DNA from: an uncultured bacterium
Lineage (GTDB): Bacteria; Zixibacteria; MSB-5A5; CAIYYT01
DNA length: 41,804 nucleotides
Direction of reading: 5' to 3'
Assembly: GCA_903903945.1 (NCBI GenBank)
Contig: CAIVAP010000024.1
Coordinates: 1 to 41,804, forward strand
A program made the position numbers and the translations under genes. Shown here in pieces: positions 5,434 through 14,335 of the stretch (position 1 is its first letter; every line of letters begins with the position of its first letter). The notes below the pieces were generated by a model. The model was not told where the DNA came from. It searched no databases and saw nothing but the letters and a program-made list of their open reading frames with translations.

Positions 5434-7695
5434 TCAGACGCGCAGAAGATACTGCAATTTGAGAAAGTACTGATGTCCGGTATTTGTCCAGTCGCCATCC
5501 CCTCCGGGCTCCTGGAGGCCATGCGACGAACCAAGGTAGAAGATCGTGAAAGGATTCAGCTTGTAGCTCAACAGCGGTTCGAGGGACAAACTCCGGTCGA
5601 AATCATCGTACTGTACAACCAGACGCAGGAACCACTCGCGATTGAACTGATAGTTGATTCGCGTTCGCGTGACAAACCCGCTGTAGATCTTACTGCCATC
5701 GGGATAAGCAAGCTTCGAGTAATCGAGTTGCGGTACGACAATCAGGCGTTGCCAGAGCCGTAACGTTGCCGAGACCGAGTAATTGGTACCTCGGCCGAGC
5801 ACCGGCGGATCGACACGGCGGGCAACAAACCGTCCGTGACTCAGACTAAAACCCACGCTGACGGGCTTGCTGAAATTGCTTTCGACTCCAACTCCGAAGC
5901 GGCGAATGCCGGGAAAATAAACATCTCGGTATGTCTCTCGGCTCCAGAGATAGTTCATACTAACCTGCGTCTGCCGCCTGAACAGCACGCTGATTTCCGG
6001 ATACAGCCATTCGTCCTTGCGTTGCCCGGCGCAGTTCCAGACTCGCGCTGATTCCAGATAGATCGAGACCTCGTCAACAACGCGAGTGTTGGGGCGGAAG
6101 TTCAGCCTGTTCCAGAAACTCACGGTCTGACGATCATTTCGGTCGAGATAACCATTGTCGACCCTGAATGTCGGACTCAGTCCGGTATAGTTCAGATTGA
6201 AATTCCAGACTTTTGCATCGTGATCGACGGCGACAAACAAAGCATGACCCCAGTATGATTCACCATCAAAAGCCGATGTGTGACGGCCGCGTTCAAAGAT
6301 TGCTGGATACACCCCTTGTGACAATGTTGTATCGGTTGGTTCCACGGTACGACTGGCAAATACGCCGAGGTTAAGACAGTAGTTCTTCAAAAATCGCACC
6401 GAGCCATCACCACCTACGACAGTTCCGGCGCCACCATTATCCAAACGACGATCGGTAATTAAGGCGCCGAAATATGAGTCCTCCAGGAATGTCCGCTTGA
6501 CCCGCAAGACATTAGAGTAGCTCTTGCCCACTTCAAGTTGCTCTGAACTCTCTTCGAACGGCAATACCTGCGGGGTCTTGCGGTCACGGGCGCCAATGTA
6601 GCCGACAGCCATGCGATTGTGGCGACCAGTCAGCTTCGTCGCCATCAACGGATCGTTTATCGAGCGAGTATATACCGCGTCGATGTATGTCTGGAAGAGA
6701 TCGCTCCCCTCCTGAAAAAACGGACGCTTTTCGGGGTAATACAGCGCATAAGGGCTGTTGACATCTATCTGAGCGGCATCAGATTCGATCTGGCTGAAAT
6801 CGGGATTGTAAGTAAAATCGGCAGTGAAGTCGGATGACAAAAGATAGCGAAAATTGAGCGCCCCCTCGGCCTTGATCTTGTCATCATGCAACCTGGAATT
6901 CGTGTTTCCCGGGTCACTAAGGTGCGTCGTTTGGTATGATATCAGCGACGGCAAGAACTCGAAGCTTCTGCCCGGCTTGACATTTTCCAGTCCTCTGAGA
7001 GTGCCAAACTGGCACATAAAGCAGGGTACGTTTCGATCGATTACGGCCCAGCTCGATTGCTCGCGACTGTTGCGCGGGCGATTACGCCAGAAAGTAGCCC
7101 TCCATTCCTGTAAGGGTCTGTCGGGAAAACGCAGACTGCTGAATGGAATCGCCACTTCCACCTGATATCCCTTCTCGGTTACCTTTCCTCGCGAGATGAA
7201 GACGATGTCGAAATTGGCGTCCTCGTTTCCGTTTGACGTTAGGCGCAAGTCTCCCTGGCATCCAAGGGGGTTCACGAAAAGTTCATACCCCCATGACGCG
7301 TCACCGTAAGTATCAAATGCAACGCCGACATAATCGCCATCAAACATCTCGTCGCGATCTCGCAAGGAGTATCTGATTGTCTTGGGATCATCGCTGCATA
7401 GAAAACCCAAATAGAAATTCTCGTTGTCATACGTCACCAGAACGTCCGTCGCTACCGGCGGTTTCGTCCGGTCGCCGGGATTATACTCAGCAAAGTTGGT
7501 CGCCTTGGCTGCGCCTTGCCAACCGACGTCATCAAAGTCGCCGTCGATCTTGATCTGACCGGCAGCGCGTTTAATAATCAAAGTTGGTTTGTCGTTTGGC
7601 ACGAAAGCATCCTGCGTATGAGCGGTGACGCTGCAAGTGGCAACGACGAAAACAACGATCCAGAAAATACGGAGGTTGGTCCTGAAATCGAGCAT
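5434..7695 (-). CDS. Exported CBM9-like plus DUF5916 barrel protein
   Basis: A 753-residue protein with a signal peptide (MLDFRTNLR, then a hydrophobic core, cut near A-H-T|Q-D). Residues about 30-230 form a carbohydrate-binding-module-9-like domain: I-K-I-D-G-D-F-D-D-V-G-W, then N-F-Y-L-G-F-L-C-S-D-D-P and Y-E-L-F-V-N-P-L-G. A long strand-rich domain follows (F-R-Y-L-L-S-S-D-F-T-A-D-F-T-Y-N-P-D-F-S-Q-I-E-S-D) that ends L-K-L-Q-Y-L-L-R-V like an outer-membrane barrel. This combination is the DUF5916 family, widespread in FCB-group bacteria; its biochemical role is unknown to me. No ribosome-binding sequence decides the start, and 7716 is also possible. It stands alone, downstream of the sugar-nucleotide operon's terminator. 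Confidence 0.8.
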   Translation of the reverse strand: MLDFRTNLRIFWIVVFVVATCSVTAHTQDAFVPNDKPTLIIKRAAGQIKIDGDFDDVGWQGAAKATNFAEYNPGDRTKPPVATDVLVTYDNENFYLGFLCSDDPKTIRYSLRDRDEMFDGDYVGVAFDTYGDASWGYELFVNPLGCQGDLRLTSNGNEDANFDIVFISRGKVTEKGYQVEVAIPFSSLRFPDRPLQEWRATFWRNRPRNSREQSSWAVIDRNVPCFMCQFGTLRGLENVKPGRSFEFLPSLISYQTTHLSDPGNTNSRLHDDKIKAEGALNFRYLLSSDFTADFTYNPDFSQIESDAAQIDVNSPYALYYPEKRPFFQEGSDLFQTYIDAVYTRSINDPLMATKLTGRHNRMAVGYIGARDRKTPQVLPFEESSEQLEVGKSYSNVLRVKRTFLEDSYFGALITDRRLDNGGAGTVVGGDGSVRFLKNYCLNLGVFASRTVEPTDTTLSQGVYPAIFERGRHTSAFDGESYWGHALFVAVDHDAKVWNFNLNYTGLSPTFRVDNGYLDRNDRQTVSFWNRLNFRPNTRVVDEVSIYLESARVWNCAGQRKDEWLYPEISVLFRRQTQVSMNYLWSRETYRDVYFPGIRRFGVGVESNFSKPVSVGFSLSHGRFVARRVDPPVLGRGTNYSVSATLRLWQRLIVVPQLDYSKLAYPDGSKIYSGFVTRTRINYQFNREWFLRLVVQYDDFDRSLSLEPLLSYKLNPFTIFYLGSSHGLQEPGGDGDWTNTGHQYFLKLQYLLRV

Positions 7696-7761
7696 AGTAT
7701 TGCTACGGAAGGACATGAAAAGATGTTTCGCGGACAACACTTTTGTCGACGCGGTCACAAC

Positions 7762-7792
7762 AAAAAGCGGGCGAGTTAGCTACCCGCCCGCT
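7762..7792 (-). terminator. Terminator of the gmd-rmd-dehydrogenase operon
   Basis: On the minus strand AGCGGGCG and its complement (7785-7792 and 7766-7773) form an 8-bp GC-rich stem, extended by GT/AC inside, followed by TTTTTGTTG. It lies 32 nt past the dehydrogenase stop codon. Confidence 0.8.
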
Positions 7793-7823
7793 GTCCACGA
7801 AATCAATCTCGACTACGTAGCGC

Positions 7824-9137
7824 CTAAAGCTTTTCGATCTTTTTGCTGTGACCCCGGACTTGCTTGGTGGCATTTCGAGTATCAAAGATAAGACGAGCAT
7901 TTTTGGCGATCCACTGGTAGTCATAACAGGTGTGATCGGTCAACACCACAACCAGATCAGCGGACTTGAGCAGAGTCGGGGTTAGAGTGACGGAGTGCAT
8001 GCCCTTTTCCCCCTCTTCCATCTTGATCACGGGTGCATAAGGATCGTTGTATTGCACCTTCGCTCCCTGTTTCTGGAGCAGCCGGATGCAGTCGATCGCC
8101 GGAGATTCGCGCAGATCGGCGATGTCGCGTTTATAGGCCACTCCCAGGACGACAATCCGTGCACCCTTGATCGGCTTCTGGTGCTTGTTGAGTAGTCGCG
8201 TCACGCGTTCAAACACATACTCCGGCATGTGGGAATTGATGTCCCCAGCCAGTTCAATAAAACGCGAGTAATAGTTCAGGCTCTTTAGCTTCCAGGACAG
8301 ATAGTGAGGGTCAATCGGAATGCAGTGACCGCCCAGACCGGGTCCGGGATAGAACGGCATAAAGCCGAACGGTTTAGTCGAGGCTGCGTCAATAATCTCC
8401 CAAGCGTCGATCTTGAGTCGATCGCACATCAACGCCACTTCATTCACCAACCCGATATTGACCGAGCGGAAAGTATTCTCCAGCAGCTTCACCATTTCCG
8501 CGGCCTGCGTGGAACTGACGAGATGAACATGATTAATTGCTTTCTCGTAGAATAGCTTGGCCATTTTCTGGCATTTCGGAGTATGGCCACCCACCACACG
8601 CGGTGTATTCTTGGTACCATAGGTCGCATTGCCCGGATCAACGCGCTCGGGGCTAAAAGCCAGATAGAAATCCTTGCCGACCTTGAGGCCGGTTGTCTCC
8701 AGGATCGGCAGAATCAATTCCTCGGTTGTGCCCGGATAGGTTGTCGATTCGAGAATAACCAGCATCTCCTTGTGCAGATATCTTCGCAGTTCCTCTACCG
8801 CCCGCAGAATGAAGGATACGTCCGGGTCTTTGGTCTTGGACAGCGGCGTTGGCACGCAAATCGTGGCAACATCACACTGCTTAAGGAGTGAGAAATCCGC
8901 GGTCGCCTTCAACAATTTCTTGCTCACTGCACTCTTGACCTGCGCATTCGAGACATCACCGATATCGGACTTACCCGAATTGACCATATTAATCTTCTTG
9001 GGCGAAATCTCGAAACCTATACAGCGAAAACCTTGCTGACAGTACTCGATTGCCAGCGGCAACCCCACATATCCCAGGCCGAACACACCAATCACCGCAG
9101 TGTGGTTGTTTAGTTTATCAGCTAATGTCTCCTTCAA
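7824..9137 (-). CDS. UDP-N-acetylglucosamine/UDP-ManNAc-type 6-dehydrogenase
   Basis: A 437-residue nucleotide-sugar dehydrogenase of the WbpA/WecC/TviB group. The NAD-binding Rossmann motif is V-F-G-L-G-Y-V-G-L-P (residues 18-27). The central dimer helix carries E-M-V-K-L-L-E-N-T (214-222). The catalytic cysteine is C272 in G-P-G-L-G-G-H-C-I-P-I-D-P. The UDP-binding C-terminal domain includes V-L-G-V-A-Y-K-R-D-I-A-D-L-R-E-S-P. Family chemistry: two-step NAD+-dependent oxidation of the C6 hydroxyl of a UDP-sugar to a uronic acid. The long insert and E-S-T-T-Y-P-G-T-T motif point to the N-acetylhexosamine branch rather than UDP-glucose dehydrogenase, but the exact sugar is not proven. Its ATG overlaps the rmd stop by 4 nt. 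It is the last gene of the operon. Confidence 0.88.
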   Translation of the reverse strand: MKETLADKLNNHTAVIGVFGLGYVGLPLAIEYCQQGFRCIGFEISPKKINMVNSGKSDIGDVSNAQVKSAVSKKLLKATADFSLLKQCDVATICVPTPLSKTKDPDVSFILRAVEELRRYLHKEMLVILESTTYPGTTEELILPILETTGLKVGKDFYLAFSPERVDPGNATYGTKNTPRVVGGHTPKCQKMAKLFYEKAINHVHLVSSTQAAEMVKLLENTFRSVNIGLVNEVALMCDRLKIDAWEIIDAASTKPFGFMPFYPGPGLGGHCIPIDPHYLSWKLKSLNYYSRFIELAGDINSHMPEYVFERVTRLLNKHQKPIKGARIVVLGVAYKRDIADLRESPAIDCIRLLQKQGAKVQYNDPYAPVIKMEEGEKGMHSVTLTPTLLKSADLVVVLTDHTCYDYQWIAKNARLIFDTRNATKQVRGHSKKIEKL

Positions 9138-10080
9138 TTCTTCCTCCAGTATTCCAGCGTGTCGACTAACGTCTCTTCTATTCTGTAGCGGGGCTGGTAT
9201 CCCAATTCCCGCTTGGCTTTGCTGATGCTGCCGACGAGCAAAGGCACTTCGACCGGTCGGAGCAGTTTCTTGTCTAATCTTATACTTATGTCGGCAGTCG
9301 AATGCTTGACCAACATATGGAGATAGTTCTCGACTGTATCTGCCTTGCCGGAGGCCAGGATGTAGGCATCACCTATCGTGCCGCGCTCCGCCGCCAACCT
9401 GTAGCCATCCACGATGTCACGGACATCGGCAATGTCGCGCTTGGCCGACAGGTCACCCACGCGGATGATGCCTTTGCGGTGGCTCCTCTCTATGCGGGAG
9501 ATTTGCGAACAAAAATCGGGAATGACATAGCCGGTCGCCTGCCGCGGGCCGGTGTGATTGAAGGCGCGAATCCGCACTACCGGCAGACCGAAGGCACGGT
9601 AGTACTGGTAAGAAACGATATCGGCGGCAGCTTTCGAGGCGCCGTAAGGGGATACCGGTCGCAGAGGATAATCAGGTTTGATCGGCATACGCTGCGGTGG
9701 TAGCGGGCCGAAGACATCCGCCGACGAGACGAAAACGATCTTTTCCACAAACTTCTTTCCACGCAGCACTTCGTACAATTTCATTGTGCCCAGGAGGTTG
9801 ACTTCCATTGTCCTGATCGGAGCGTCGAAGGAAGCGCCGACCGATGCCAGCGCCGCGAGATGGAATATCCACTGGGGCCGATGCTTGTCGATGAGGTCGG
9901 ACAATGAGCGTGTATCATCAAGCGCAACCTCAAGCACGACTATGTCTGCGCTGAAGCTTTGGATATTGCGTCGCGACTCTCCTTTTAGGCAGGTACCGAC
10001 CACGTCGATATCGTGAGCCAGAAGATTCTCAGCAAGATGGGAACCGGCAAAGCCGGTGACGCCGGTGATCAGCGCCCTCA

Positions 10081-10081
<1 letters not shown>
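9134..10081 (-). CDS. rmd: GDP-4-dehydro-6-deoxy-D-mannose reductase
   Basis: A 315-residue extended short-chain dehydrogenase. The cofactor motif is G-V-T-G-F-A-G (7-13). The catalytic triad is visible as S119/S120 and Y146-x-x-x-K150. The family-specific lines are R-A-F-N-H-T-G-P-R-Q, followed by R-V-G-D-L-S-A-K-R-D-I-A-D-V-R-D-I-V-D-G-Y. This pattern matches Rmd, which reduces the Gmd product to GDP-D-rhamnose. A closely related epimerase/reductase (e.g. GDP-6-deoxy-talose type) cannot be excluded by eye. Start and stop interlock with both neighbours: a TGATG 1-nt overlap with gmd and a 4-nt overlap with the dehydrogenase, so translation is probably coupled across the operon. Confidence 0.83.
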
Positions 10082-11101
<1,020 letters not shown>

Positions 11102-11137
11102 GCGTTTCGCACGATCGTCCGCGCACCACAATCCGCC

Positions 11138-11166
11138 TTGCCGCCGTTGACATCAACTGTTATATA
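11138..11166 (+). promoter_or_regulatory. Probable promoter of the vanZ-like gene, close to the start codon
   Basis: TTGCCG (11138-11143), 17 nt, TATATA (11161-11166). The ATG at 11175 comes only 8 nt after the -10, so the transcript would have almost no leader and no ribosome-binding site is present. A GTTGA-CA-TCAAC palindrome (11146-11157) lies in the spacer. Confidence 0.4.
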
Positions 11167-11174
11167 CTCCGCCT

Positions 11175-11600
11175 ATGCTTAAGTTCGACAAATCCCTGAT
11201 TTACTATAAGCTGCCTCCGGTGCTCTTTGCCGCACTGATCATTTTCGTGTCAACGATGTCGAGCGTTTCACCCCCTTCGCTCGGAGTGACCTGGACGGAT
11301 AAAATCTATCATTTCGGTGAGTACTTCGTCTATGGACTGCTGATTTTTCGCGCCTTTCCCAACGTTCAGGAATCGCCCAAGCGGAAATCCTATTATGTTT
11401 TGCTCTTTCTCTTTGGACTCGTTTATGGCGCCATAGACGAGCGTCTACAATACTATATTCCCAACCGCGATTCATCACCGTACGACTGGATGGCAGACGC
11501 CATTGGTTATCTTTCGGCGGGCATACTATTCCTGCTCTTACGCGATTGGTGGAAGAAAAGGGCACGTGTAAACAAAGTAACCGCCAGCAGGTCAGATTAG
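11175..11600 (+). CDS. VanZ-like family membrane protein
   Basis: A 141-residue membrane protein with about four hydrophobic segments (roughly 14-30, 50-63, 76-92, 106-124). The family hallmarks are D-K-I-Y-H-F-G-E-Y-F-V-Y-G near residue 42 and the line Y-G-A-I-D-E-R-L-Q-Y-Y-I-P-N-R-D-S-S-P-Y-D-W-M-A-D. The latter is the conserved 'DE..Q.f.pgR..s..D...n..G' block of VanZ-like proteins. VanZ itself is linked to low-level teicoplanin resistance; for most family members the function is unknown. It is divergent from the gmd operon and next to it, so a link to envelope glycans is plausible but not shown. Confidence 0.8.
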   Translation: MLKFDKSLIYYKLPPVLFAALIIFVSTMSSVSPPSLGVTWTDKIYHFGEYFVYGLLIFRAFPNVQESPKRKSYYVLLFLFGLVYGAIDERLQYYIPNRDSSPYDWMADAIGYLSAGILFLLLRDWWKKRARVNKVTASRSD

Positions 11601-11655
11601 CCTTTGGCAGTTCGGTGAGCAAAAAGATGATCGAACTCGTGTGAAGAGGGGGGGA

Positions 11656-11689
11656 ATTCCCCCTTAGCAAAGGGGGTTAGGGGGTTGTA
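11656..11689 (+). repeat. GC-rich inverted-repeat end, left copy 1
   Basis: ATTCCCCCTTAGCAAAGGGG followed by GTTAGGGGGTTGTA. The same sequence recurs at 11781-11814 and, inverted and slightly changed, at 12223-12260, so the DUF559 gene is bracketed by inverted repeats of about 35 bp. Confidence 0.75.
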
Positions 11690-11780
11690 TTTCTGTTTAC
11701 GAATTCTCCCGTGTAACTTATCATCCGAGGGGAAACCTATGCGAATCCATTACGATCCGACTCGTGTGGGGAGGGGGGAA

Positions 11781-11814
11781 ATTCCCCCTTAGCAAAGGGG
11801 GTTAGGGGGTTGTA
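11781..11814 (+). repeat. GC-rich inverted-repeat end, left copy 2
   Basis: Identical to the copy at 11656 over 34 bp. It lies 50 nt upstream of the DUF559 start codon. Confidence 0.75.
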
Positions 11815-11863
11815 TTTCTGTTTGCGAATTCTCCCGCGTAGCTTATCATCCGAGGCGAAACCT

Positions 11864-12262
11864 ATGCGAATCCTTTATGATCCGAAACTCAAGGAGCGAG
11901 CGCGAGCCTTGCGTAAGGCCGGCGTGCTTTCCGAAGCCTTGCTCTGGAACCAACTCAAGACTCGCAAGCTGCGAGGGTACCAGTCTTCACGACAGAAACC
12001 AATCGATGAGTACATCGTGGATTTCTACTGCAGCAAGCTGTCACTCGTGATTGAAATCGATGGTTCCTCCCATAGTTCACGCACAACGTATAATAGTCAT
12101 CGGCAGGCGCGTTTGGAGTCGCTGGGACTGACTGCGTTGCGCTTCCTCGATTCAGATGTGCGGAATAATCTCGCCGGTGTCGTTGCTATTGTACTGGAGT
12201 GGATTGACCAGCGTACGAGCAGTACAACCTCCCCTTGGTCCCCCTTTGCTAAGGGGGAATAA
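11864..12262 (+). CDS. DUF559 (Vsr/PD-(D/E)XK-like) endonuclease-related protein
   Basis: A 132-residue protein of the DUF559 family, small proteins with a very-short-patch-repair/restriction-type nuclease fold. The core reads D-E-Y-I-V-D-F-Y-C-S-K-L-S-L-V-I-E-I-D-G-S-S-H. The Asp of V-D-F, the Glu of I-E-I and the final His match the putative PD-(D/E)XK-type active site. Before it are R-A-R-A-L-R-K-A-G-V-L-S-E-A-L-L-W and the family's R-G-Y-Q-S-S-R-Q-K-P-I segment. The ATG at 11864 is chosen because family homology begins there. The last eight codons (W-S-P-F-A-K-G-E) and the stop are written by the right inverted repeat, so gene and repeat are physically fused. No methylase or partner gene lies beside it. 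The role is unknown; a DNA-end or homing-type function for a small mobile unit is inference. Confidence 0.85.
   Translation: MRILYDPKLKERARALRKAGVLSEALLWNQLKTRKLRGYQSSRQKPIDEYIVDFYCSKLSLVIEIDGSSHSSRTTYNSHRQARLESLGLTALRFLDSDVRNNLAGVVAIVLEWIDQRTSSTTSPWSPFAKGE
12223..12260 (-). repeat. GC-rich inverted-repeat end, right
   Basis: Read on the minus strand it is ATTCCCCCTTAGCAAAGGGG, then GACCAAGGGGAGGTTGTA, the counterpart of the left ends. The palindrome CCCCCTTTGCTAAGGGGG is at 12240-12257. It overlaps the last codons of the DUF559 gene. Confidence 0.75.
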
Positions 12263-12373
12263 CGCAAGTACAGGCCGACCGCATGGGTAGCAAAGCAGGC
12301 TGATTGTATGGGTAACTGCATAAAAGAGATGTCGGGTGACATGTATCGCTACAGCTTGGAATCTCGATTGTAT

Positions 12374-12401
12374 TTGACAATCCCGTCGCTGCCGATATCT
12401 T
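12374..12401 (+). promoter_or_regulatory. hisS promoter, close to the start codon
   Basis: TTGACA (12374-12379), 16 nt, TATCTT (12396-12401). The hisS ATG at 12410 follows after 8 nt and no ribosome-binding sequence is visible, which predicts a leaderless or near-leaderless mRNA. Confidence 0.55.
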
Positions 12402-12409
12402 GAGCCATT

Positions 12410-13660
12410 ATGAAATACCAACGCATCAAAGGTACCATTGATATTCTGCCTTCCGAAACGGGCAAATGGATATATCTCGAAGAAATCATCCGCAACGTGA
12501 TGGCACGATTCAATTACAAAGAAATCCGCGTGCCTATATTCGAGCCGATCGAGTTGTTTGCGCGCGACGCCAGTGAATCGACCTACGTCGTGAACAAGGA
12601 GATGTACACTTTCACTGATATGGGTGGCCGCAGCGTTGCCCTCAGACCCGAAGGAACACCATCGGTGGTGCGTGCTTTCATTGAGGAATCCCTCGGCAAT
12701 AAGGCGCCGCTGACCAAAGTATTCTACATCGGCCCGATGTTTCGACACGAGAAACCGCAGAAGGGGCGACAACGGCAGTTTCATCAGTTCGGCGCGGAAG
12801 CGCTCGGCTCCGCCGATCCACGCATTGATGCCGAGATAATTGCCATCAGCGTGCAGGTCCTCAAAGACTGCGGCATCGATCAGTTCGAGGTTGCCCTAAA
12901 TTCCGTGGCAACCCCATCGGTACGCGCGAAACATCGCGAAAAGCTGCTGGAGTTTGTGCGACCGCTTGCATCGCAGTTCCCCGAAGTTGACCGCGAAAAA
13001 ATCGACCGCAATCCCTTGCGGCTGTTCGACAGCAAACTTGAATTGACGCGGCAACTATTGCAGGGCGCACCACTGCTGGAGCAGTTCTACGATGACGAAG
13101 TCCGCCGCGATTTCGACATAGTCAAAGAGACTCTGACCCGTCTCGGAATTCCTTATGCCTCAGATCCACGACTGGTGCGAGGGTTGGATTACTATACCAG
13201 AACCGCATTTGAAATCAGATCATCGCTGCTCGGTGCGCAGGACTCGCTCTCCGGCGGCGGCAGATACGACCTGTTGGTTGAAGAGTTGGGAGGCGATCCG
13301 ACGCCTGCAGTGGGCTTTGCGGCAGGCATGGAACGTACGCTCATAGTAATGGAAGCAGTCGGAAAAAGCGATTATAGTGAAAAACCGCTCGACATCTTTA
13401 TCATCGCCGAATCCGCCGCCGAACGAACGCAGGCGCTGTTGCTGACAAAACAGCTTCGCGATAGCGGCAAAACCGTTGACCTTGACTATCTCGGCCGCTC
13501 GCAAAAAGCCCAAATGAAAGAAGCGTCGCGACAGAACGCGCGCTTTGTCCTCTTCGCATTTGCCGACGACATTCCCGGCGGGAGGTTCCAATGCAAGAAC
13601 CTTTCAACCGGCGAACAGCAGAAACTGCCAATCGACGAAATCACTAGCCTAATCGCGTAA
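12410..13660 (+). CDS. hisS: Histidine--tRNA ligase
   Basis: A 416-residue class II aminoacyl-tRNA synthetase that charges tRNA-His. The N-terminus K-G-T-I-D-I-L-P matches the family opening. Class II motif 2 is F-Y-I-G-P-M-F-R-H-E-K-P-Q-K-G-R-x-R-Q-F-H-Q-F. The two HisRS-specific histidine-binding lines are L-V-R-G-L-D-Y-Y-T-R-T-A-F-E and S-G-G-G-R-Y-D-L-L. Motif 3 is G-F-A-A-G-M-E-R. The C-terminal anticodon-binding domain starts around P-L-D-I-F-I-I-A-E-S. Length is normal for bacterial HisRS. It is monocistronic here; aspS, often next to hisS, is absent from the window. Confidence 0.97.
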   Translation: MKYQRIKGTIDILPSETGKWIYLEEIIRNVMARFNYKEIRVPIFEPIELFARDASESTYVVNKEMYTFTDMGGRSVALRPEGTPSVVRAFIEESLGNKAPLTKVFYIGPMFRHEKPQKGRQRQFHQFGAEALGSADPRIDAEIIAISVQVLKDCGIDQFEVALNSVATPSVRAKHREKLLEFVRPLASQFPEVDREKIDRNPLRLFDSKLELTRQLLQGAPLLEQFYDDEVRRDFDIVKETLTRLGIPYASDPRLVRGLDYYTRTAFEIRSSLLGAQDSLSGGGRYDLLVEELGGDPTPAVGFAAGMERTLIVMEAVGKSDYSEKPLDIFIIAESAAERTQALLLTKQLRDSGKTVDLDYLGRSQKAQMKEASRQNARFVLFAFADDIPGGRFQCKNLSTGEQQKLPIDEITSLIA

Positions 13661-14335
13661 CTACTGGATTCCCGCTTTCGCGGCTGTTGAAAAAGCCCCC
13701 CTGACACTGACTTGCTGAGTGTCGTAGCTGTGTCAGCCGGACGGCATGTACCTGACAGCGCGAGCAGCGACAGACTCACTCGCCACGGCGGAGTACGAAT
13801 ATGCCTTGGATCGTGACGGTTGAGGAATTCGTCTTTCCAAGAGCCGCCAGATCCACAGAGCACTCCGGGGTGACCTTCGGTGCCGCAACCAGCGTTCTAC
13901 TAACTGGGGTGGGAGAGACTTTTGGAATGAAACGCTACAAAAATGGTGGCGGGTCAATTTGCGGGAGAGTGTCGGGTTCCGCGCTTCGCTGGGAACGCCG
14001 ACCTACGGAACTGGGGTGGTGGAGATTTATCTACAATGGAACTACAAAAAGGTGGTGAGCAGACAGAACATACTACTCGAGATTGGTATTGCAGCCACAG
14101 AATGAATAATCCACCCGACGCAAGGCTCTGGGTGGGGTACAAAGTAATTGTCCAAGACTGGGTCGAGGAGTTGAAGAAATAGAGCAGAAAGATCAGGAAG
14201 ATGTCAGGAGCGCAGGGCTCCTGACCTGCGAAGCTACAAGAAGCAAGCGCAGATGTAGGTCAGAACCACCGTGGTACGGATACACGAAGGGACGAACAGC
14301 AATGTCGAAACCACAAGGGTTTAGACCTACTTATC
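13661..14335. other. Gene-free stretch with repeat remnants
   Basis: No convincing gene is visible in these 675 bp. At 13666-13682 is a degenerate piece of the 'ggaTtCCCGCtTTCGCGg' palindrome family. Directly after it, CTGTTGAAAAAGCCCC (13683-13698) matches one end of the MITE-like elements. At 14203-14225 a perfect hairpin GTCAGGAGC-GCAGG-GCTCCTGAC occurs. At 14304-14330 GTCGAAACC...GGGTTTaGACCTAC is a relative of the inverted repeats at 31326-31484. Short open frames (85 and 79 codons on plus, 125 and 74 on minus) have no recognisable domain, signal peptide or ribosome-binding site. The stretch looks like accumulated repeat debris. Confidence 0.5.
14203..14225. repeat. Palindromic REP-like hairpin
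   Basis: GTCAGGAGC (9 bp) and GCTCCTGAC are separated by GCAGG. There is no T-run after it, so it is more like a repetitive extragenic palindrome than a terminator. Confidence 0.5.

Larger units (their letters stand above)
11629..11878. repeat. Two tandem 125-bp repeats upstream of the DUF559 gene
   Basis: Positions about 11629-11753 and 11754-11878 match base for base with few differences. Each contains a CCCCCTTAGCAAAGGGGG palindrome (11659-11676 and 11784-11801), the word TTAGGGGGTTGTATTTCTG and an ATGCGAATCC start-codon context. The first ATG (11739) opens only 17 codons, of which about seven match the start of the DUF559 protein. Left copy therefore equals promoter/leader plus a truncated gene start, and right copy leads into the intact gene. 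Confidence 0.85.

Noticed and set aside
12152..12784. Minus-strand frame of 210 codons across the DUF559 end and hisS
   Set aside because: Antisense to two well-supported genes; the P-L-S-K-G-G-P-R-G-G-like stretch is repeat-derived.
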